Source: [Empedobacter] haloabium
Lineage (GTDB): Bacteria > Pseudomonadota > Gammaproteobacteria > Burkholderiales > Burkholderiaceae_D
Assembly: GCA_008011715.2 (NCBI GenBank)
Contig: CP136508.1
Coordinates: forward strand, 4,030,001 to 4,094,000
Direction of reading: 5' to 3'
DNA length: 64,000 nucleotides
Shown: positions 1 through 10,523 of the stretch, piece by piece
Position numbering within the stretch: the stretch's first letter is position 1
Layout of the letters: each line of letters opens with the position of its first letter
Made by a program: the position numbers and the translations under genes
Notes under the pieces: generated by a model
Told to the model about the DNA's origin: nothing
Databases searched by the model: none
What the model saw: only the letters and a program-made list of their open reading frames with translations

Positions 1-119
1 GGTGATGCCGCAGTCTAGCGCAAAATGGACAGATAGACACGGTGCGCGGCCGCACCGCTGCGCAGCGGCCCCGGGCGCTGTTAAAATGGCAGTTTTCCTT
101 ATCTTCTTCCGCGCCGACC

Positions 120-2246
120 ATGACTCGCAAGCTGTTCGTCACCACCGCCCTGCCCTATGCCAACGCCGCGTTCCACATCGGCCACATGATGGAATACATC
201 CAGGCCGACATCTGGGTCCGCTACCAGCGCATGCAGCAGGACCGCGAGGTGCACTTCGTCGGCGCCGACGACACCCACGGCACCCCGATCATGATCGCCG
301 CCGAGAAGGAAGGCATTACGCCGCAGGAATTCGTCGCCAAGATCGCCGCCGGCCGCGCGCAATACCTGGACGGTTTTCATATCGCCTTTGACAACTGGTA
401 TTCGACCGATTCGCCGGAGAACGTCGAGCTGTCGCAGGGCATCTACCGCCGCCTGCGCGACGTCGGCCTGATCCAGACGAAAACCGTCGACCGCTTCTTC
501 GACCCCGTCAAGGGCATGTTCCTGGCCGACCGCAACATCAAGGGCGAGTGCCCGAAATGCGGCGCCAAGGACCAGTACGGCGACAATTGCGAGGTCTGCG
601 GCGCGGCCTACCAGCCGACCGACCTGGTCAACCCGTACTCCGTATTCACCAGCGCGACGCCGATCCTGAAGCCGTCCGAGCAGTATTTCTTCAAGCTGTC
701 CGACCCGCGCTGCTTCGAGTTCCTGCGCGACTGGCTCAACACGCCGGGCCGCCTGCAGCCGGAAATGGTCAACAAGGTCTCGGAATGGCTGGGCGAGTCC
801 GGCGAAAAGCTGGCCGACTGGGACATCTCGCGCGACGCGCCCTACTTCGGCATCCCGATCCCGGACGCGCCGGGCAAGTTCTTCTACGTCTGGCTGGACG
901 CGCCGGTCGGCTACCTGGCCTCGCTGAAGAACTACTTCGGCAAGAAGGGCATCGACTTCGAGGCGTTCCTGAACGACCCGGCCGCCGAGCAGATCCACTT
1001 CATCGGCAAGGACATCGTCTCGTTCCACCTGCTGTTCTGGCCGGCGATGCTGAAGTTCGCCGACCACCCGGTGATCGACAAGCTGAAGGTCAACGTGCAC
1101 GGCCACCTGACCGTCAACAATGAAAAAATGTCCAAGTCGCGCGGCACCGGCATCTCGCCGCTGCGCTACCTGAACCTGGGCATGAATCCGGAGTGGCTGC
1201 GCTACTACATCGCCTTCAAGCTGAACTCCAAGGTGGAAGACCTGGACTTCACGGGCGAGGACTTCGTCGCCCGCGTCAACTCGGACCTGATCGGCAAGTA
1301 CGTCAACATCGCCAGCCGCTGCGCCGGCTTCATCGCCAAGAAGTTCGACGGCAAGCTGGCGGACGGCCTGTCGGAAACCTCGCTGGGCTGGATCCGCCGC
1401 GCGCTGACGAACGCCGAAGGCGCCGAGCGCCAGGTGACGATCGCGGACAGCTACGAGCAGCGCGAATTCGGCCGCGCGCTGCGCGAGATCATGGAAATCG
1501 CCGACGTGACGAACCAGTACGTCGACGAGAACAAGCCATGGGTGCTGGCCAAGGATGAAACGAAACTGGCCGAGCTGCATGAAGTCTGCACGACCGCCCT
1601 GATCCTGTTCCGCCAGCTGACGATCCTGCTGTCGCCCGTGCTGCCGGGTGTGGCCGCCAATGTGCGCACGTTCCTGAACGACGAGCGCCACAGCTGGGCC
1701 GACACGACCCTGGCCGCCGCCAGCACGTCGATGCTGGGCCGCACCATCGGCGCCTACAGCCACCTGATGACGCGGGTGGACGCGAAAATGATCGACGACC
1801 TGTTCGACGCGCCGAAGCCGGCAGCCGCCCCGGCACCTGCCGTGGCCGCTCCGACCGCGGCTGCCGCGGCGCCCGCGGCACCGGAAGGCATCGAGCCGCT
1901 GGCACCTGAAATCAAGATCGACGACTTCGCCAAGGTCGACCTGCGCATCGCCCGGATCGTCAACTGCGAGCACGTGGAAGGCTCGGACAAGCTGCTGCGC
2001 CTGACTCTGGACGTGGGCGAAGGCCGCCACCGCAATGTTTTCTCGGGCATCAAGTCGATGTATCAGCCGGAAGACCTGGTCGGTAAATTGACGGTGATGG
2101 TGGCGAATCTGGCGCCCCGTAAAATGAAATTCGGGATTTCCGAAGGCATGGTATTGGCCGCCTCCAGCGCGGACGAGAAAGCCAATCCGGGTATTTATAT
2201 CCTGAACCCATGGCCGGGCGCGCAACCGGGCATGCGTATCCGCTGA
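120..2246 (+). CDS. metG: methionyl-tRNA synthetase
   Basis: Charges tRNA-Met with methionine in the cytoplasm. The 708-residue product has the class I signature HIGH at residues 19-22, four zinc-knuckle cysteines (about 144, 147, 157, 160) and KMSKS at about 336-340. An Ala/Pro-rich linker (about 570-595) leads to a C-terminal tRNA-binding domain of the Trbp111 type, the long dimeric form of the enzyme. The start was placed at position 120 because [20 protein letters not shown] is the usual family N-terminus; an upstream in-frame start at 42 would add an unconserved 26-residue tail. A TTAAAAT stretch at 81-87 could be a -10 box. I see no gene in bases 1-119. Confidence 0.97.
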   Translation: MTRKLFVTTALPYANAAFHIGHMMEYIQADIWVRYQRMQQDREVHFVGADDTHGTPIMIAAEKEGITPQEFVAKIAAGRAQYLDGFHIAFDNWYSTDSPENVELSQGIYRRLRDVGLIQTKTVDRFFDPVKGMFLADRNIKGECPKCGAKDQYGDNCEVCGAAYQPTDLVNPYSVFTSATPILKPSEQYFFKLSDPRCFEFLRDWLNTPGRLQPEMVNKVSEWLGESGEKLADWDISRDAPYFGIPIPDAPGKFFYVWLDAPVGYLASLKNYFGKKGIDFEAFLNDPAAEQIHFIGKDIVSFHLLFWPAMLKFADHPVIDKLKVNVHGHLTVNNEKMSKSRGTGISPLRYLNLGMNPEWLRYYIAFKLNSKVEDLDFTGEDFVARVNSDLIGKYVNIASRCAGFIAKKFDGKLADGLSETSLGWIRRALTNAEGAERQVTIADSYEQREFGRALREIMEIADVTNQYVDENKPWVLAKDETKLAELHEVCTTALILFRQLTILLSPVLPGVAANVRTFLNDERHSWADTTLAAASTSMLGRTIGAYSHLMTRVDAKMIDDLFDAPKPAAAPAPAVAAPTAAAAAPAAPEGIEPLAPEIKIDDFAKVDLRIARIVNCEHVEGSDKLLRLTLDVGEGRHRNVFSGIKSMYQPEDLVGKLTVMVANLAPRKMKFGISEGMVLAASSADEKANPGIYILNPWPGAQPGMRIR

Positions 2247-2262
2247 GGATCCCGGAATACCG

Positions 2263-2748
2263 ATGGGCAGTCCGATCGCAGTCCGCCCCGCGGACGATGA
2301 GGATGCGACCTTGATTGCCGGCCTCACGCGCAAGGCGTGGGCCGGCAAAGTCAGTGTCACCTCTTCCGGCCATCGTGAAACCGCCGTCCTGGTCGCAGAG
2401 CACCTGCGCCAGGGCGGCGGTTTTGTTTTATTGGATGGCGCCACGCCAATTGGCTCGGTACGCTGGCTGCCGCACGATACCGAACCCGGCGTGTGGGAGA
2501 TATTAAGGATGGGCGTGCTGCCGGCATACCGGGGCCAAAACCTGTCCCAGCATTTGCTGGAGGCCGTGATTCACCACGGACTGGAATCGGGAATCGACGA
2601 GTTGAGGCTGGCGGTACGGCCGGACCAGCCGAAGCTGATCGACTTTTATTCCGCCTATGAATTCGAACTGGCGCCCGAGCTGGAATATTCGCATGCCAAT
2701 CCGCTGGAGCCGGCGCCGCTGGTCATGCGCCGTGTGCTGCGCGACTAA
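2263..2748 (+). CDS. GNAT-family N-acetyltransferase
   Basis: A 161-residue single-domain acetyltransferase of the GNAT fold, which transfers acetyl from acetyl-CoA to an amine. The acceptor cannot be told from sequence. The centre holds the acetyl-CoA loop region (WEILRMGVLPAYRGQNLSQH, motif A, R-G-Q in place of the usual Q/R-x-x-G-x-A/G), followed by a helix and a FYSAYEFE segment typical of the C-terminal half. It begins 16 bases after metG and may be co-transcribed with it. A palindromic repeat pair starts 12 bases past its stop. Confidence 0.85.
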   Translation: MGSPIAVRPADDEDATLIAGLTRKAWAGKVSVTSSGHRETAVLVAEHLRQGGGFVLLDGATPIGSVRWLPHDTEPGVWEILRMGVLPAYRGQNLSQHLLEAVIHHGLESGIDELRLAVRPDQPKLIDFYSAYEFELAPELEYSHANPLEPAPLVMRRVLRD

Positions 2749-2760
2749 AGTTGCAGAATA

Positions 2761-2884
2761 GCTTGGGGTCTGTCCCCGCAGGGGACTGACCCCGGTTTTA
2801 TTTGTTGGCCCGTGCATATCGCCAACTGAAGGGTGAAGGCAGTGATAAAAACCGGGGTCAGTCCCAAAGGGACAGACCCCAAGC
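2761..2884. repeat. paired palindromic repeat (GGGGTC/GACCCC family), locus A
   Basis: Two inverted copies of a ~40-base unit (2761-2801 and 2845-2884) flank a 43-base spacer. Each unit is itself a hairpin, GGGGTCTGTCCC with GGGACTGACCCC, and ends in CGGTTTTAT on its outgoing side. The same unit recurs near 27.0, 42.9, 50.1 and 63.1-63.3 kb. It lies between the GNAT gene and a convergent small lipoprotein gene, so it could act as a two-way terminator; that role is inferred. Confidence 0.85.
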
Positions 2885-2944
2885 CCCGACGCGCCATGCC
2901 AACGCCCGGCTTAACCAAGCCAACCTCTGGCACAACTGCGAGAG

Positions 2945-3049
2945 TCAGCGCCCTGTGATCACCACCGGCTTCGGCGGCTTCGGCGGCGCCTTGTCGCAGC
3001 CGGCCAGCAGCAACGCGGCGGATGCGACGATCAGCATCAATATACGCAT
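2945..3049 (-). CDS. small proline-rich lipoprotein (34 aa)
   Basis: A short gene missed by length-based calling. It encodes 34 residues: a hydrophobic signal segment, a clear lipobox LLAGC with the lipidated cysteine at residue 18, and a 16-residue mature tail DKAPPKPPKPVVITGR. A GGAG ribosome-binding site lies 8 bases before the ATG. Signal peptidase II processing would leave a very short Pro/Lys-rich peptide anchored in a membrane. It is not LptM, whose mature part has the CGQKGPL pattern. It lies 65 bases downstream of the EamA exporter gene on the same strand. Function unknown. Confidence 0.6.
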   Translation of the reverse strand: MRILMLIVASAALLLAGCDKAPPKPPKPVVITGR

Positions 3050-3114
3050 GAGCTATTCTCCCGACTGAATGACAATTCACGGTAGCAGAACCACGCCACC
3101 ATCGGCGCACGCCT

Positions 3115-4020
3115 TCAGGCCGGCCGGCGCGACGACACGATGATTCCGCCGACGATCAGCAGGAACGCCAGCCCATGATAAAGATGCGGTAATTCGCCGA
3201 GAAACGCCGACGATAAAACGGCGGCAAACAGCGGCGTCAGGTTGCTGAAGAAAGCTGCGATGGCGGGGCCGGCGCGGCGTACCCCCTCACCCCAGCACCG
3301 GAATGCCACCACGGCCGGGCCGATGGCAACATAGGCCAGCACGGCAAATAAGGTCGGCGTCCAATGGACGGTCGCCTCCGATAATGCCCATTCGCCAGCG
3401 GCAAATAAACCGGACCAGACCACGCCAAATGCGACCTGGGCCAGCAGGAAACCCGCCCAATCGGCGCGCAGGCTGGCGGGTTCATGGGTACGCGTCAACA
3501 ACCAGCTATACAGTGACCAGGCGATCGTCGCCAGGATCATGAATAAATCGCCGGCCACCAGGCGCAATGCCAGCAGTTGCTGCACATCGCCGCGCGCCAA
3601 TACCAGCAATACCCCGGCTATCGATAATACGGCACCGGTGATTTGGCGGCGGCTGACGCGCACACCGAAAAACAGCCGGCCCGTGAGCATCATCCAGACC
3701 GGCATCCCGGCCGCCACCAAGGTCACGTTGATCGGCGTGCTGCTTTGCAGGGCCAGATATTGCAGCGCGTTATACAAACCGACGCCCAGCAATCCCAAGA
3801 CGGCATAGCGGCGCCAGTGCGGCCATAATCCGCTGTCGCGCCGGAATACTGGACCGGCCAGCGGCAGCAGAATCAGCAGTGCCAGCGCCCAGCGCAACAG
3901 GTTCAGCAGAATGGGCGGTACCAGATCGTGCACGAGGCGACCGGCGATGGCGTTGCCGGCCCACAGCAGCGGGGGCAAGGTCAACAGGAAGACGGTATGG
4001 GGCGTCAGTCGGGTATTCAT
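3115..4020 (-). CDS. EamA/DMT-family transporter
   Basis: A 301-residue inner-membrane protein with ten predicted hydrophobic segments arranged as two EamA repeats, the architecture of drug/metabolite exporters such as RhtA and YdcZ-like proteins. The substrate is unknown; many relatives export amino acids or small metabolites. The start at 4020 gives MNTRLTPHTVFLLTLPPLLW, with the first membrane helix beginning at once, as is normal. An alternative ATG 63 bases upstream would add a polar extension. It is divergent from the DUF3460 gene, leaving 122 bases for both promoters. Confidence 0.88.
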   Translation of the reverse strand: MNTRLTPHTVFLLTLPPLLWAGNAIAGRLVHDLVPPILLNLLRWALALLILLPLAGPVFRRDSGLWPHWRRYAVLGLLGVGLYNALQYLALQSSTPINVTLVAAGMPVWMMLTGRLFFGVRVSRRQITGAVLSIAGVLLVLARGDVQQLLALRLVAGDLFMILATIAWSLYSWLLTRTHEPASLRADWAGFLLAQVAFGVVWSGLFAAGEWALSEATVHWTPTLFAVLAYVAIGPAVVAFRCWGEGVRRAGPAIAAFFSNLTPLFAAVLSSAFLGELPHLYHGLAFLLIVGGIIVSSRRPA

Positions 4021-4142
4021 TGCTGTAGAGAATAACCGATTCGACAACTCGTCGCTGCGCTGCGACAGAATTCCCTGCGGCATGCCGCAGCGCGGTAGAA
4101 TACGCGTTGGCTTTCACCAATGTCCTTTTTTCCAATCGAGCT

Positions 4143-4355
4143 ATGAAATTCCTGTTCAAGCAACACCGCGGTTACGAATCCGACCACACCCAGTTCATCA
4201 AGAGCCTGAAGGAACAGAATCCGGCCATCGAGCAAGGCCAGCGCGAAGGTCGCGCCCTGCTGTGGGACAAGGCCCCGCTGTCGCTGGACGAGCGCGCCCG
4301 CCAGCGCGAATCCGCCATCAAGCAGCAAGCCTACGTCTACCAGAACAAGCTGTAA
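4143..4355 (+). CDS. DUF3460 family protein
   Basis: A 70-residue soluble, highly charged protein. The pattern near the middle, EGRALLWDKAPLSLDE, followed by QQAYVYQ at the end, is the hallmark of DUF3460, a small family largely confined to Burkholderiales. Function is unknown. The start at 4143 (MKFLFKQHRGYESD) fits the family; an in-frame start 36 bases upstream would add residues not seen in relatives. It lies 28 bases before scpA, and this neighbourhood is common in the order. Confidence 0.85.
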   Translation: MKFLFKQHRGYESDHTQFIKSLKEQNPAIEQGQREGRALLWDKAPLSLDERARQRESAIKQQAYVYQNKL

Positions 4356-4383
4356 GCTGACGCGCTGACAGAGGACGGCACGC

Positions 4384-5295
4384 ATGCTGCCCCACGACGC
4401 GGCGGACGACCCGGCGGACCAGGCGCAAGCCGCTGCCGGCATCGCCGTCGCGCCAGGCGACGTTCCGCCTCCCCCCGTTTCCGACGAGCCGGCTGGCGCC
4501 GCGGCCCAGGCCGACGGTGCCGCTTTTGCACGCCTGTACGGCGAGCCGCTGCTGCACCTGCCGACCGACCTGTACATTCCGCCCGACGCGCTGGAAATCT
4601 TCCTGGAAGCGTTCGAGGGCCCGCTCGACCTGCTGCTGTACCTGATCCGCCGGCAGAACTTCAACATCCTCGACATTCCGATGGCGCAGGTCACCCTGCA
4701 GTACCTGAAGTATGTCGACCAGATCCGGCTGTCCAATCTGGAGCTGGCGGCCGAGTACCTGCTGATGGCGGCGATGCTGATCGAGATCAAGTCGCGCATG
4801 CTGCTGCCGCAGCGCCAGCACGATATCGAAGTGGAACTGGACGATCCCCGTGCGGAACTGGTGCGCCGCCTGCTCGAATACGAGCAGATCAAGCTGGCCG
4901 CCGTCGACCTGAACGCCCTGCCCCAGCTGGACCGCGATTTCGTCCGCACCCAGATCTTCATCGAGCAAAGCCTCGTGCCGGTGTGGCCCGACGTCAGCGC
5001 GGAAGACCTGCAGGCGGCGTGGCGCGACCTGCTCAAGCGTGCCAAGCTCAAGCAGCATCACAAGATCACCCGGGAAGAGTTGTCGGTGCGCGAGCACATG
5101 ACGATGATCCTGCGCCGGCTGCAGTCGCAGCGCTTCGTCGAGTTCGCCGACCTGTTCGACGTGGCCGGTGGCGTGCCCGTGCTGGTGGTGAACTTCGTCG
5201 CCATGCTGGAGCTGGCCAAGGAAACCCTGATTGAAATTACCCAGGCCGAACCGTTCGCGCCCATTTACGTGCGCCTCGCCTATTCGCCTGCCTGA
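4384..5295 (+). CDS. scpA: segregation and condensation protein A
   Basis: The kleisin subunit of the Smc-ScpAB condensin, which compacts and segregates the chromosome. The 303-residue product has an Ala/Pro-rich N-terminal extension of about 55 residues, then the ScpA core starting at about residue 63 with the conserved FEGPLDLLLYLIRRQNFNI segment. Conserved LAAEYLLMAAMLIEIKSRMLLP follows in two parts, and the C-terminal winged helix runs to the end. A GAGG ribosome-binding site precedes the ATG. scpB is not in the window. panC follows after 24 bases. Confidence 0.95.
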   Translation: MLPHDAADDPADQAQAAAGIAVAPGDVPPPPVSDEPAGAAAQADGAAFARLYGEPLLHLPTDLYIPPDALEIFLEAFEGPLDLLLYLIRRQNFNILDIPMAQVTLQYLKYVDQIRLSNLELAAEYLLMAAMLIEIKSRMLLPQRQHDIEVELDDPRAELVRRLLEYEQIKLAAVDLNALPQLDRDFVRTQIFIEQSLVPVWPDVSAEDLQAAWRDLLKRAKLKQHHKITREELSVREHMTMILRRLQSQRFVEFADLFDVAGGVPVLVVNFVAMLELAKETLIEITQAEPFAPIYVRLAYSPA

Positions 5296-6159
<864 letters not shown>

Positions 6160-6173
6160 TCGCTACAGCCGGG

Positions 6174-6300
6174 CTCGTGTCCCACCCCGGGGTCAGTCAC
6201 CGAAGTGGGACACGAGCTGATCTGTATGGGGGAAGGACTGTCCTCTGACAGTCGAGGTCGTGTCCCGTTTTGGTGACTGACCCCGCGGTGGGACACGGGC
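6174..6300. repeat. paired palindromic repeat (GTGTCCCAC family), locus B
   Basis: Two hairpin units lie between panC and the convergent HDOD gene. The first (6174-6216) has perfect 12-base arms CTCGTGTCCCAC and GTGGGACACGAG around a core containing GGGGTCAGTCACC. The second (about 6258-6300) has CGTGTCCC and GGGACACG around GGTGACTGACCCC, so the cores are inverted relative to each other. It shares the GTCAGTC/GACTGAC core with the other loci but has different outer arms, and looks like a subfamily. Confidence 0.75.
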
Positions 6301-6317
6301 TGGGCCGTAGGCGGGGG

Positions 6318-7526
6318 TCAGGCCGTGACGTTCTGCGTCCACGCCAGCGCGGACAGGTGGGCCTTGTTGACGTCCGCCGGGCTGATCTTCAGCGTGGCGG
6401 CCAGCGACGACACCAAGGTCGAGTTCAGCTCGCACGCTTCCGCCAGCGCCAGGTAGGGGCCGTAGCGCCCGCCCCGCTCCAGCAGCGCCTTGACCACTTC
6501 GTCCGACAGCTGGATCGTTTCCAGCACATCCTTCATCGGCAGGCCCAGCAGACGGTCCAGCAGCGAGAACATGCCCGCGACGAAGACGTTTTCCGCCTCG
6601 GCGCGGCCCAGGGTTTCCAGGCTCAGCAGCTCGGCCAAGCGGCCGCGCACGACGGCCGTTTCCAGCAGCACGGGCGAGTAGCCGGTCGTGCTGGCCGTGG
6701 CCAGCAGCAGGGTGAGCCAGCGGTACAGGGGCTGGTAGCCCAGCAAGGTAATGGCCTGCTTCAGCGACTGGATCTCGCGCCCCGTGCCGAAGCCGGCCGA
6801 ATTGATGTAGCGCAGCAGCTTGTAGGAGAGCGCGGCGTCCCGCTTCAACACGCTTTCCAGCTTCGCCACGTCCGCATTCGCGTTGACCATCTGCATCAGT
6901 TGCAGGATGACGGTCTGCGCCGGATTGAGGCCCTTGGCTTCCGAGCCGGGGCGCGGGGTCAGGTGCAGCTTGCCGACGAAGGCGTCGATGCCCAGCGCGG
7001 CGCAGGCGTCGAAATCGGCCCACGTCGTCACCGGGCGGCCCACCATCCGCACCGAGGACTGCTTCAGCGCGGCATAGGTGCGCGCCTGCGTGGCCACGTC
7101 CGTGCCGGAGAAGCGCACCTCGACATACGAGCAGATCGTCGGCAGGCGGTTGCCGGCGCGGGCGATGTCGCAGTTGCGCAGCAGGATGCCGACGTCGCCC
7201 GCGCGCAGCGCGCGCACGGCCGCCAGCGTGTCGGGATTGGTCAGCTCGCGCGTGGCAATGGACAGCACGGTGTGCTGCGGCGGCAGGTCGTACAGCGCGT
7301 CCGTCGACAGCATCGCCGGCACGGCTTCGAGAAACAGGGTCTTGTCGCGCAGCAGCCAGCCGCGCTCGGGATCGTTGACCTGGCTGGCGACGAAGCCGAC
7401 CAGGTCTTCCAGGTCCGCCTGCGTCACGGCCAGGTCCGGATTGTGCTGCCACGTGAGTTCGTAGCCGACCACCCGTTGTTGCGGGTCCAGCAACGGCTCG
7501 CGCACGAGGAAATGGGTCTGGTGCAT
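6318..7526 (-). CDS. EAL/HDOD domain protein
   Basis: A 402-residue signalling protein. Residues 1-190 resemble a degenerate EAL-type domain (FLVREPLLDPQQRVVGYELTW at the start, cut here to the first strand) lacking the catalytic ExLxR set. Residues 200-390 form an HDOD domain (KLESVLKRDAALSYKLLRYI, then LLGYQPLYRWLTLLL). YuxH/CdgJ-type relatives affect motility and do not hydrolyse cyclic di-GMP. The start at 7526 (MHQTHFLVREPLLD) matches relatives better than one 36 bases upstream. It lies 45 bases after cheZ on the same strand, at the end of the chemotaxis block. Confidence 0.85.
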   Translation of the reverse strand: MHQTHFLVREPLLDPQQRVVGYELTWQHNPDLAVTQADLEDLVGFVASQVNDPERGWLLRDKTLFLEAVPAMLSTDALYDLPPQHTVLSIATRELTNPDTLAAVRALRAGDVGILLRNCDIARAGNRLPTICSYVEVRFSGTDVATQARTYAALKQSSVRMVGRPVTTWADFDACAALGIDAFVGKLHLTPRPGSEAKGLNPAQTVILQLMQMVNANADVAKLESVLKRDAALSYKLLRYINSAGFGTGREIQSLKQAITLLGYQPLYRWLTLLLATASTTGYSPVLLETAVVRGRLAELLSLETLGRAEAENVFVAGMFSLLDRLLGLPMKDVLETIQLSDEVVKALLERGGRYGPYLALAEACELNSTLVSSLAATLKISPADVNKAHLSALAWTQNVTA

Positions 7527-7571
7527 TGCGGGGTCGGTTGCGGGGGCGGCCCGGCGGGCCACCCGCCTTGG

Positions 7572-8225
7572 TCAGAAGCCCAGGCTGTCCAGCAGGTCGT
7601 CGACCTGCTCCTGGTCGGCCACGATGCCTTCGGCCGTCTTGTCGATCTGCGGACCGTTCAAGAGGCCCGTGTCGAGTTCCTTCTTTAGCTGTTCCGGCGC
7701 GAAATCGATCAGCGTCTGCACCAGCTGTTTTTCCAAGTTCTGGGCGATCGACGTGACACGCTTGATCACCTGGCCCGTCAGGTCCTGGAAATCCTGCGCC
7801 ATCATGATGTCCATCAGGTGGCCCTTGGTGGCGGTGGTCGCTTCCGATGCGGAGCCCAGCGCGGCAATGGTGCGCTGCGCCAGTGCGCGCCAGTCGCCTT
7901 CGCCGCCCCCGCCGTCCAGCAAGGCCTGCCAGGATGCGGAGAGTTCCTTTGCATCCCTGGCGATGCCGTCCTGCAGCGGGCCGGCCTCGTCCGTGGCGTT
8001 CAGCACCTTCTGCGCCGCGTTTTCGCTCAGGCGTGCCACGTAGTCGAGGCGGTCGCGGGCATCGGGGATATCCTCCGCTGCCTTCTCGATCAGCTTGTCC
8101 AGTCCCAGGCCACGCAGGTTTTCATGCAGCGCACGGGTCATGTGACCGATGCGCGACAGGAATTCCTCGTTCGGATCCGTCATGGCGGCCGTACTGGTGA
8201 CCGCTGCCGCTGCTTGCTCGCCCAT
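7572..8225 (-). CDS. cheZ: CheY-P phosphatase CheZ
   Basis: Removes phosphate from CheY-P, ending the motor-switching signal. The 217-residue protein is mostly helical. The active helix carries MMAQDFQDLTGQVIKR, with the catalytic Asp and Gln four residues apart as in enteric CheZ, and the C-terminus VDDLLDSLGF is the conserved CheY-binding helix. The start at 8225 is preferred because GGAG lies 9 bases upstream; an ATG at 8249 would overlap cheY by 20 bases. It follows cheY with a 4-base gap, so the two are translationally close. Confidence 0.93.
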   Translation of the reverse strand: MGEQAAAAVTSTAAMTDPNEEFLSRIGHMTRALHENLRGLGLDKLIEKAAEDIPDARDRLDYVARLSENAAQKVLNATDEAGPLQDGIARDAKELSASWQALLDGGGGEGDWRALAQRTIAALGSASEATTATKGHLMDIMMAQDFQDLTGQVIKRVTSIAQNLEKQLVQTLIDFAPEQLKKELDTGLLNGPQIDKTAEGIVADQEQVDDLLDSLGF

Positions 8226-8229
8226 GAAA

Positions 8230-8619
8230 TCAGGCTCCGAGCTTTTCAAAGATCTTGTTCAGTTTTTCGTCCAGCGTCGCGGCCGTGAAAGGCTTGACGA
8301 CGTAGCCGTTGGCGCCGGCCTGGGCCGCCGCGATGATGTTTTCCTTTTTCGCCTCGGCGGTCACCATCAGCACCGGCAGCTTGGCCAGCGCGGGATCGGC
8401 ACGGATGTTCTGCAGCATGGTCAGGCCGTCCATGTTCGGCATGTTCCAGTCGGACACGACGAAGTCGAATTGTTCGGCACGCAGCTTGGCCAGCGCCATC
8501 ACGCCGTCTTCCGCTTCGTCCACGTTGGCATAACCCAGTTCTTTCAACAGATTCCGGACGATGCGGCGCATCGTCGAGAAGTCGTCAACAACTAAAAATT
8601 TCATCTTTGGATCAGCCAT
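8230..8619 (-). CDS. cheY: chemotaxis response regulator CheY
   Basis: Carries the phosphoryl signal from CheA to the flagellar motor switch. The 129-residue single receiver domain has the acidic pair DD near residue 12, the phosphorylated Asp in [13 protein letters not shown] (about residue 57), Thr in VLMVTAEA and Lys in [11 protein letters not shown] (about 109). It closely resembles enteric CheY. GGAG lies 6 bases before the ATG. The 213 bases between it and cheB hold no gene and probably carry a promoter for cheYZ. Confidence 0.95.
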   Translation of the reverse strand: MADPKMKFLVVDDFSTMRRIVRNLLKELGYANVDEAEDGVMALAKLRAEQFDFVVSDWNMPNMDGLTMLQNIRADPALAKLPVLMVTAEAKKENIIAAAQAGANGYVVKPFTAATLDEKLNKIFEKLGA

Positions 8620-8832
8620 GAATTACTCCGTTGATTCTTTATAACGCGGTTATTAAATTTAGCTCTGAACTACCAGCAAGTTGTAGGATAGCATTATCGT
8701 TACCCGTAGGGAACAGAACACCCTGTCACTGCCGGTAAAAAACCAGAATACCGTATCAAACGCGCACTGTAATTGTCTCGATCACGCGACGCTCTTCGTT
8801 CGAGCGCCGCGCTCCCCGCCGCGGCAAACCCG

Positions 8833-9903
8833 TTACACGCGCAGCGAGCGCATGCCGTGCTGTGCCAGGTAGCCGAGCACCATGCCCGGCAGCGCCTGCA
8901 GTGCGCCCACTTCGTGCGTGGCGCCGACGGCGATGGCCTCGCGCGGCATGCCGAACACGACGCAGCTGGCTTCATCCTGTGCAAAATTATACGCCCCGGC
9001 CGTCTTCATCTCCAGCATACCAGCAGCGCCGTCCTTGCCCATGCCCGTCAGGATCACCCCGACAGCATTCTTGCCGGCATGCTGGGCCGCCGAGCGAAAC
9101 AGCACGTCCACCGACGGCCGGTGCCGATTGACGGGTTCACCCTGGTCCAGCCTGGTCATATAGTTCGCGCCCGAGCGGGTCAGCAGCAGGTGCGAATGGC
9201 CGGGCGCGATGTACGCATGACCCGGCAGCACCCGTTCGTTGCCCGCCGCTTCCTGCACCGAGATGCGGCACAGCGAGTCGAGGCGTTTCGCGAACGAGCG
9301 CGTGAAGCCTTCCGGCATGTGCTGCGTGATCAGGATGCCTGGGCAGTCGGACGGCATCTGCATCAGGAACTCGCGGATCGCTTCGGTACCACCCGTGGAC
9401 GCGCCCACGATAATCAGTTTTTCGGACGACATCAGCGGATTGCGTAATTGTGGCAGGGGTACGCCGCCTTCGGCGCCCGCTTGCGGCAGCGTGCGGGCAC
9501 GGATGCGCGCCTTCGACGCGGCGCGGATCTTGTCCGCGATCAGGTCGGTGTACTCGCGCATGCCGGTCTGGATCGAGATCTTCGGCTTGGTCACGAAGTC
9601 GACCGCGCCCAGCTCCAGCGCGCGCATCGTGATCTCGGAGCCGCGCTCGGTCAGCGACGACACCATCACGACGGGCATCGGCCGCAGGCGCATCAGTTTT
9701 TCCAGGAAATCCAGGCCGTCCATTTTCGGCATCTCGACGTCCAGGGTCAGCACGTCGGGATTGGTCTGCTTGATCAGCTCGCGCGCGACCAGCGGGTCGG
9801 GCGCCGTGCCGACCACCTTCATGTCGGCCTGGCTGTTGATAATTTCGGTCATGACGCTGCGAATCAGCGCGGAGTCGTCGACCACCAGTACTTTGATTGT
9901 CAT
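8833..9903 (-). CDS. cheB: protein-glutamate methylesterase/glutaminase CheB
   Basis: Demethylates and deamidates receptor glutamates, giving adaptation when phosphorylated by CheA. The 356-residue protein has a receiver domain at 1-120 (phospho-Asp in [13 protein letters not shown]) and an esterase domain from about 160. The catalytic triad is visible as Ser in [11 protein letters not shown], His in TQHMPEGFT and Asp in [10 protein letters not shown]. It lies 11 bases after cheD in the order cheR, cheD, cheB. Confidence 0.96.
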   Translation of the reverse strand: MTIKVLVVDDSALIRSVMTEIINSQADMKVVGTAPDPLVARELIKQTNPDVLTLDVEMPKMDGLDFLEKLMRLRPMPVVMVSSLTERGSEITMRALELGAVDFVTKPKISIQTGMREYTDLIADKIRAASKARIRARTLPQAGAEGGVPLPQLRNPLMSSEKLIIVGASTGGTEAIREFLMQMPSDCPGILITQHMPEGFTRSFAKRLDSLCRISVQEAAGNERVLPGHAYIAPGHSHLLLTRSGANYMTRLDQGEPVNRHRPSVDVLFRSAAQHAGKNAVGVILTGMGKDGAAGMLEMKTAGAYNFAQDEASCVVFGMPREAIAVGATHEVGALQALPGMVLGYLAQHGMRSLRV

Positions 9904-9914
9904 CAGTGCCAGTC

Positions 9915-10514
9915 TCAGAACAGCTCGATTTCGCCAGCCACCGGCTGGACTTTCAGGCGGCTCGCATACTCGATCTCGCGTTTGGCCAGCGTATCGTTAT
10001 GCGATTGCATCAGTTTCTTGACGAGCACCTTGCCCGTGCGCGGGAAGAAATACACCTTGCGCGGGTAGATGTCGTTCAGGTCTTCCGCGACGACGCGGAT
10101 GCGTTCGTTGCGCAGGAAGGTCTGGACGAACGCGGCATTGCGTTCGCCCACGTTCATGGCCGTGAAGCCCTTCAGCACGGCGCCGCCGCCGAAGACCTTG
10201 GCCTCCAGGTTGTCGCGCCGGGCGCCGGACTTCAGCAGGCTGTTGATCAGGATCTCCATTGCGAAGGTGCCGTAGCGGGCCGACGCGGAAACGGGGCTGT
10301 TGCTGTCGGCGCCGCCGTCCGGCAGCATGAAGTGGTTCATGCCGCCCAGGCCCGACACGCGGTCGCGGATGCAGGCGGAGACGCACGAGCCGAGCACCGT
10401 CACGATCAGCATGTCCTTGCTGGTGTAGTAGTACTCGCCCGGCAGGATCTTGGCCGCCTGGGTATCGAACGTGCGGTCGTAATAGACGTTGGTGGCGAGG
10501 TGTTCGTTTTCCAT
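9915..10514 (-). CDS. cheD: chemoreceptor glutamine deamidase CheD
   Basis: Deamidates receptor glutamines to glutamates, helping receptor maturation and adaptation. The 199-residue product has the catalytic Cys in [13 protein letters not shown] (about residue 48), the His in [12 protein letters not shown] (about 65) and the downstream Thr/Ser region. The C-terminus is GEIELF. It lies 9 bases after cheR and 11 before cheB, so the three adaptation genes form one unit. Confidence 0.95.
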   Translation of the reverse strand: MENEHLATNVYYDRTFDTQAAKILPGEYYYTSKDMLIVTVLGSCVSACIRDRVSGLGGMNHFMLPDGGADSNSPVSASARYGTFAMEILINSLLKSGARRDNLEAKVFGGGAVLKGFTAMNVGERNAAFVQTFLRNERIRVVAEDLNDIYPRKVYFFPRTGKVLVKKLMQSHNDTLAKREIEYASRLKVQPVAGEIELF

Positions 10515-10523
10515 GGTGTCTTC

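Noticed and set aside
99..2444. Very long open frames antisense to real genes (also at 21143-23356, 28979-31603, 34429-37260, 46190-49270, 51910-54837)
   Set aside because: They mirror conserved genes with strong third-position GC, have no recognisable domains and no ribosome-binding sites.
2745..3110. Overlapping 88- and 121-residue open frames across the repeat near 2.8 kb
   Set aside because: They are mostly translated palindromic repeat. The supported gene there is the 34-residue lipoprotein.
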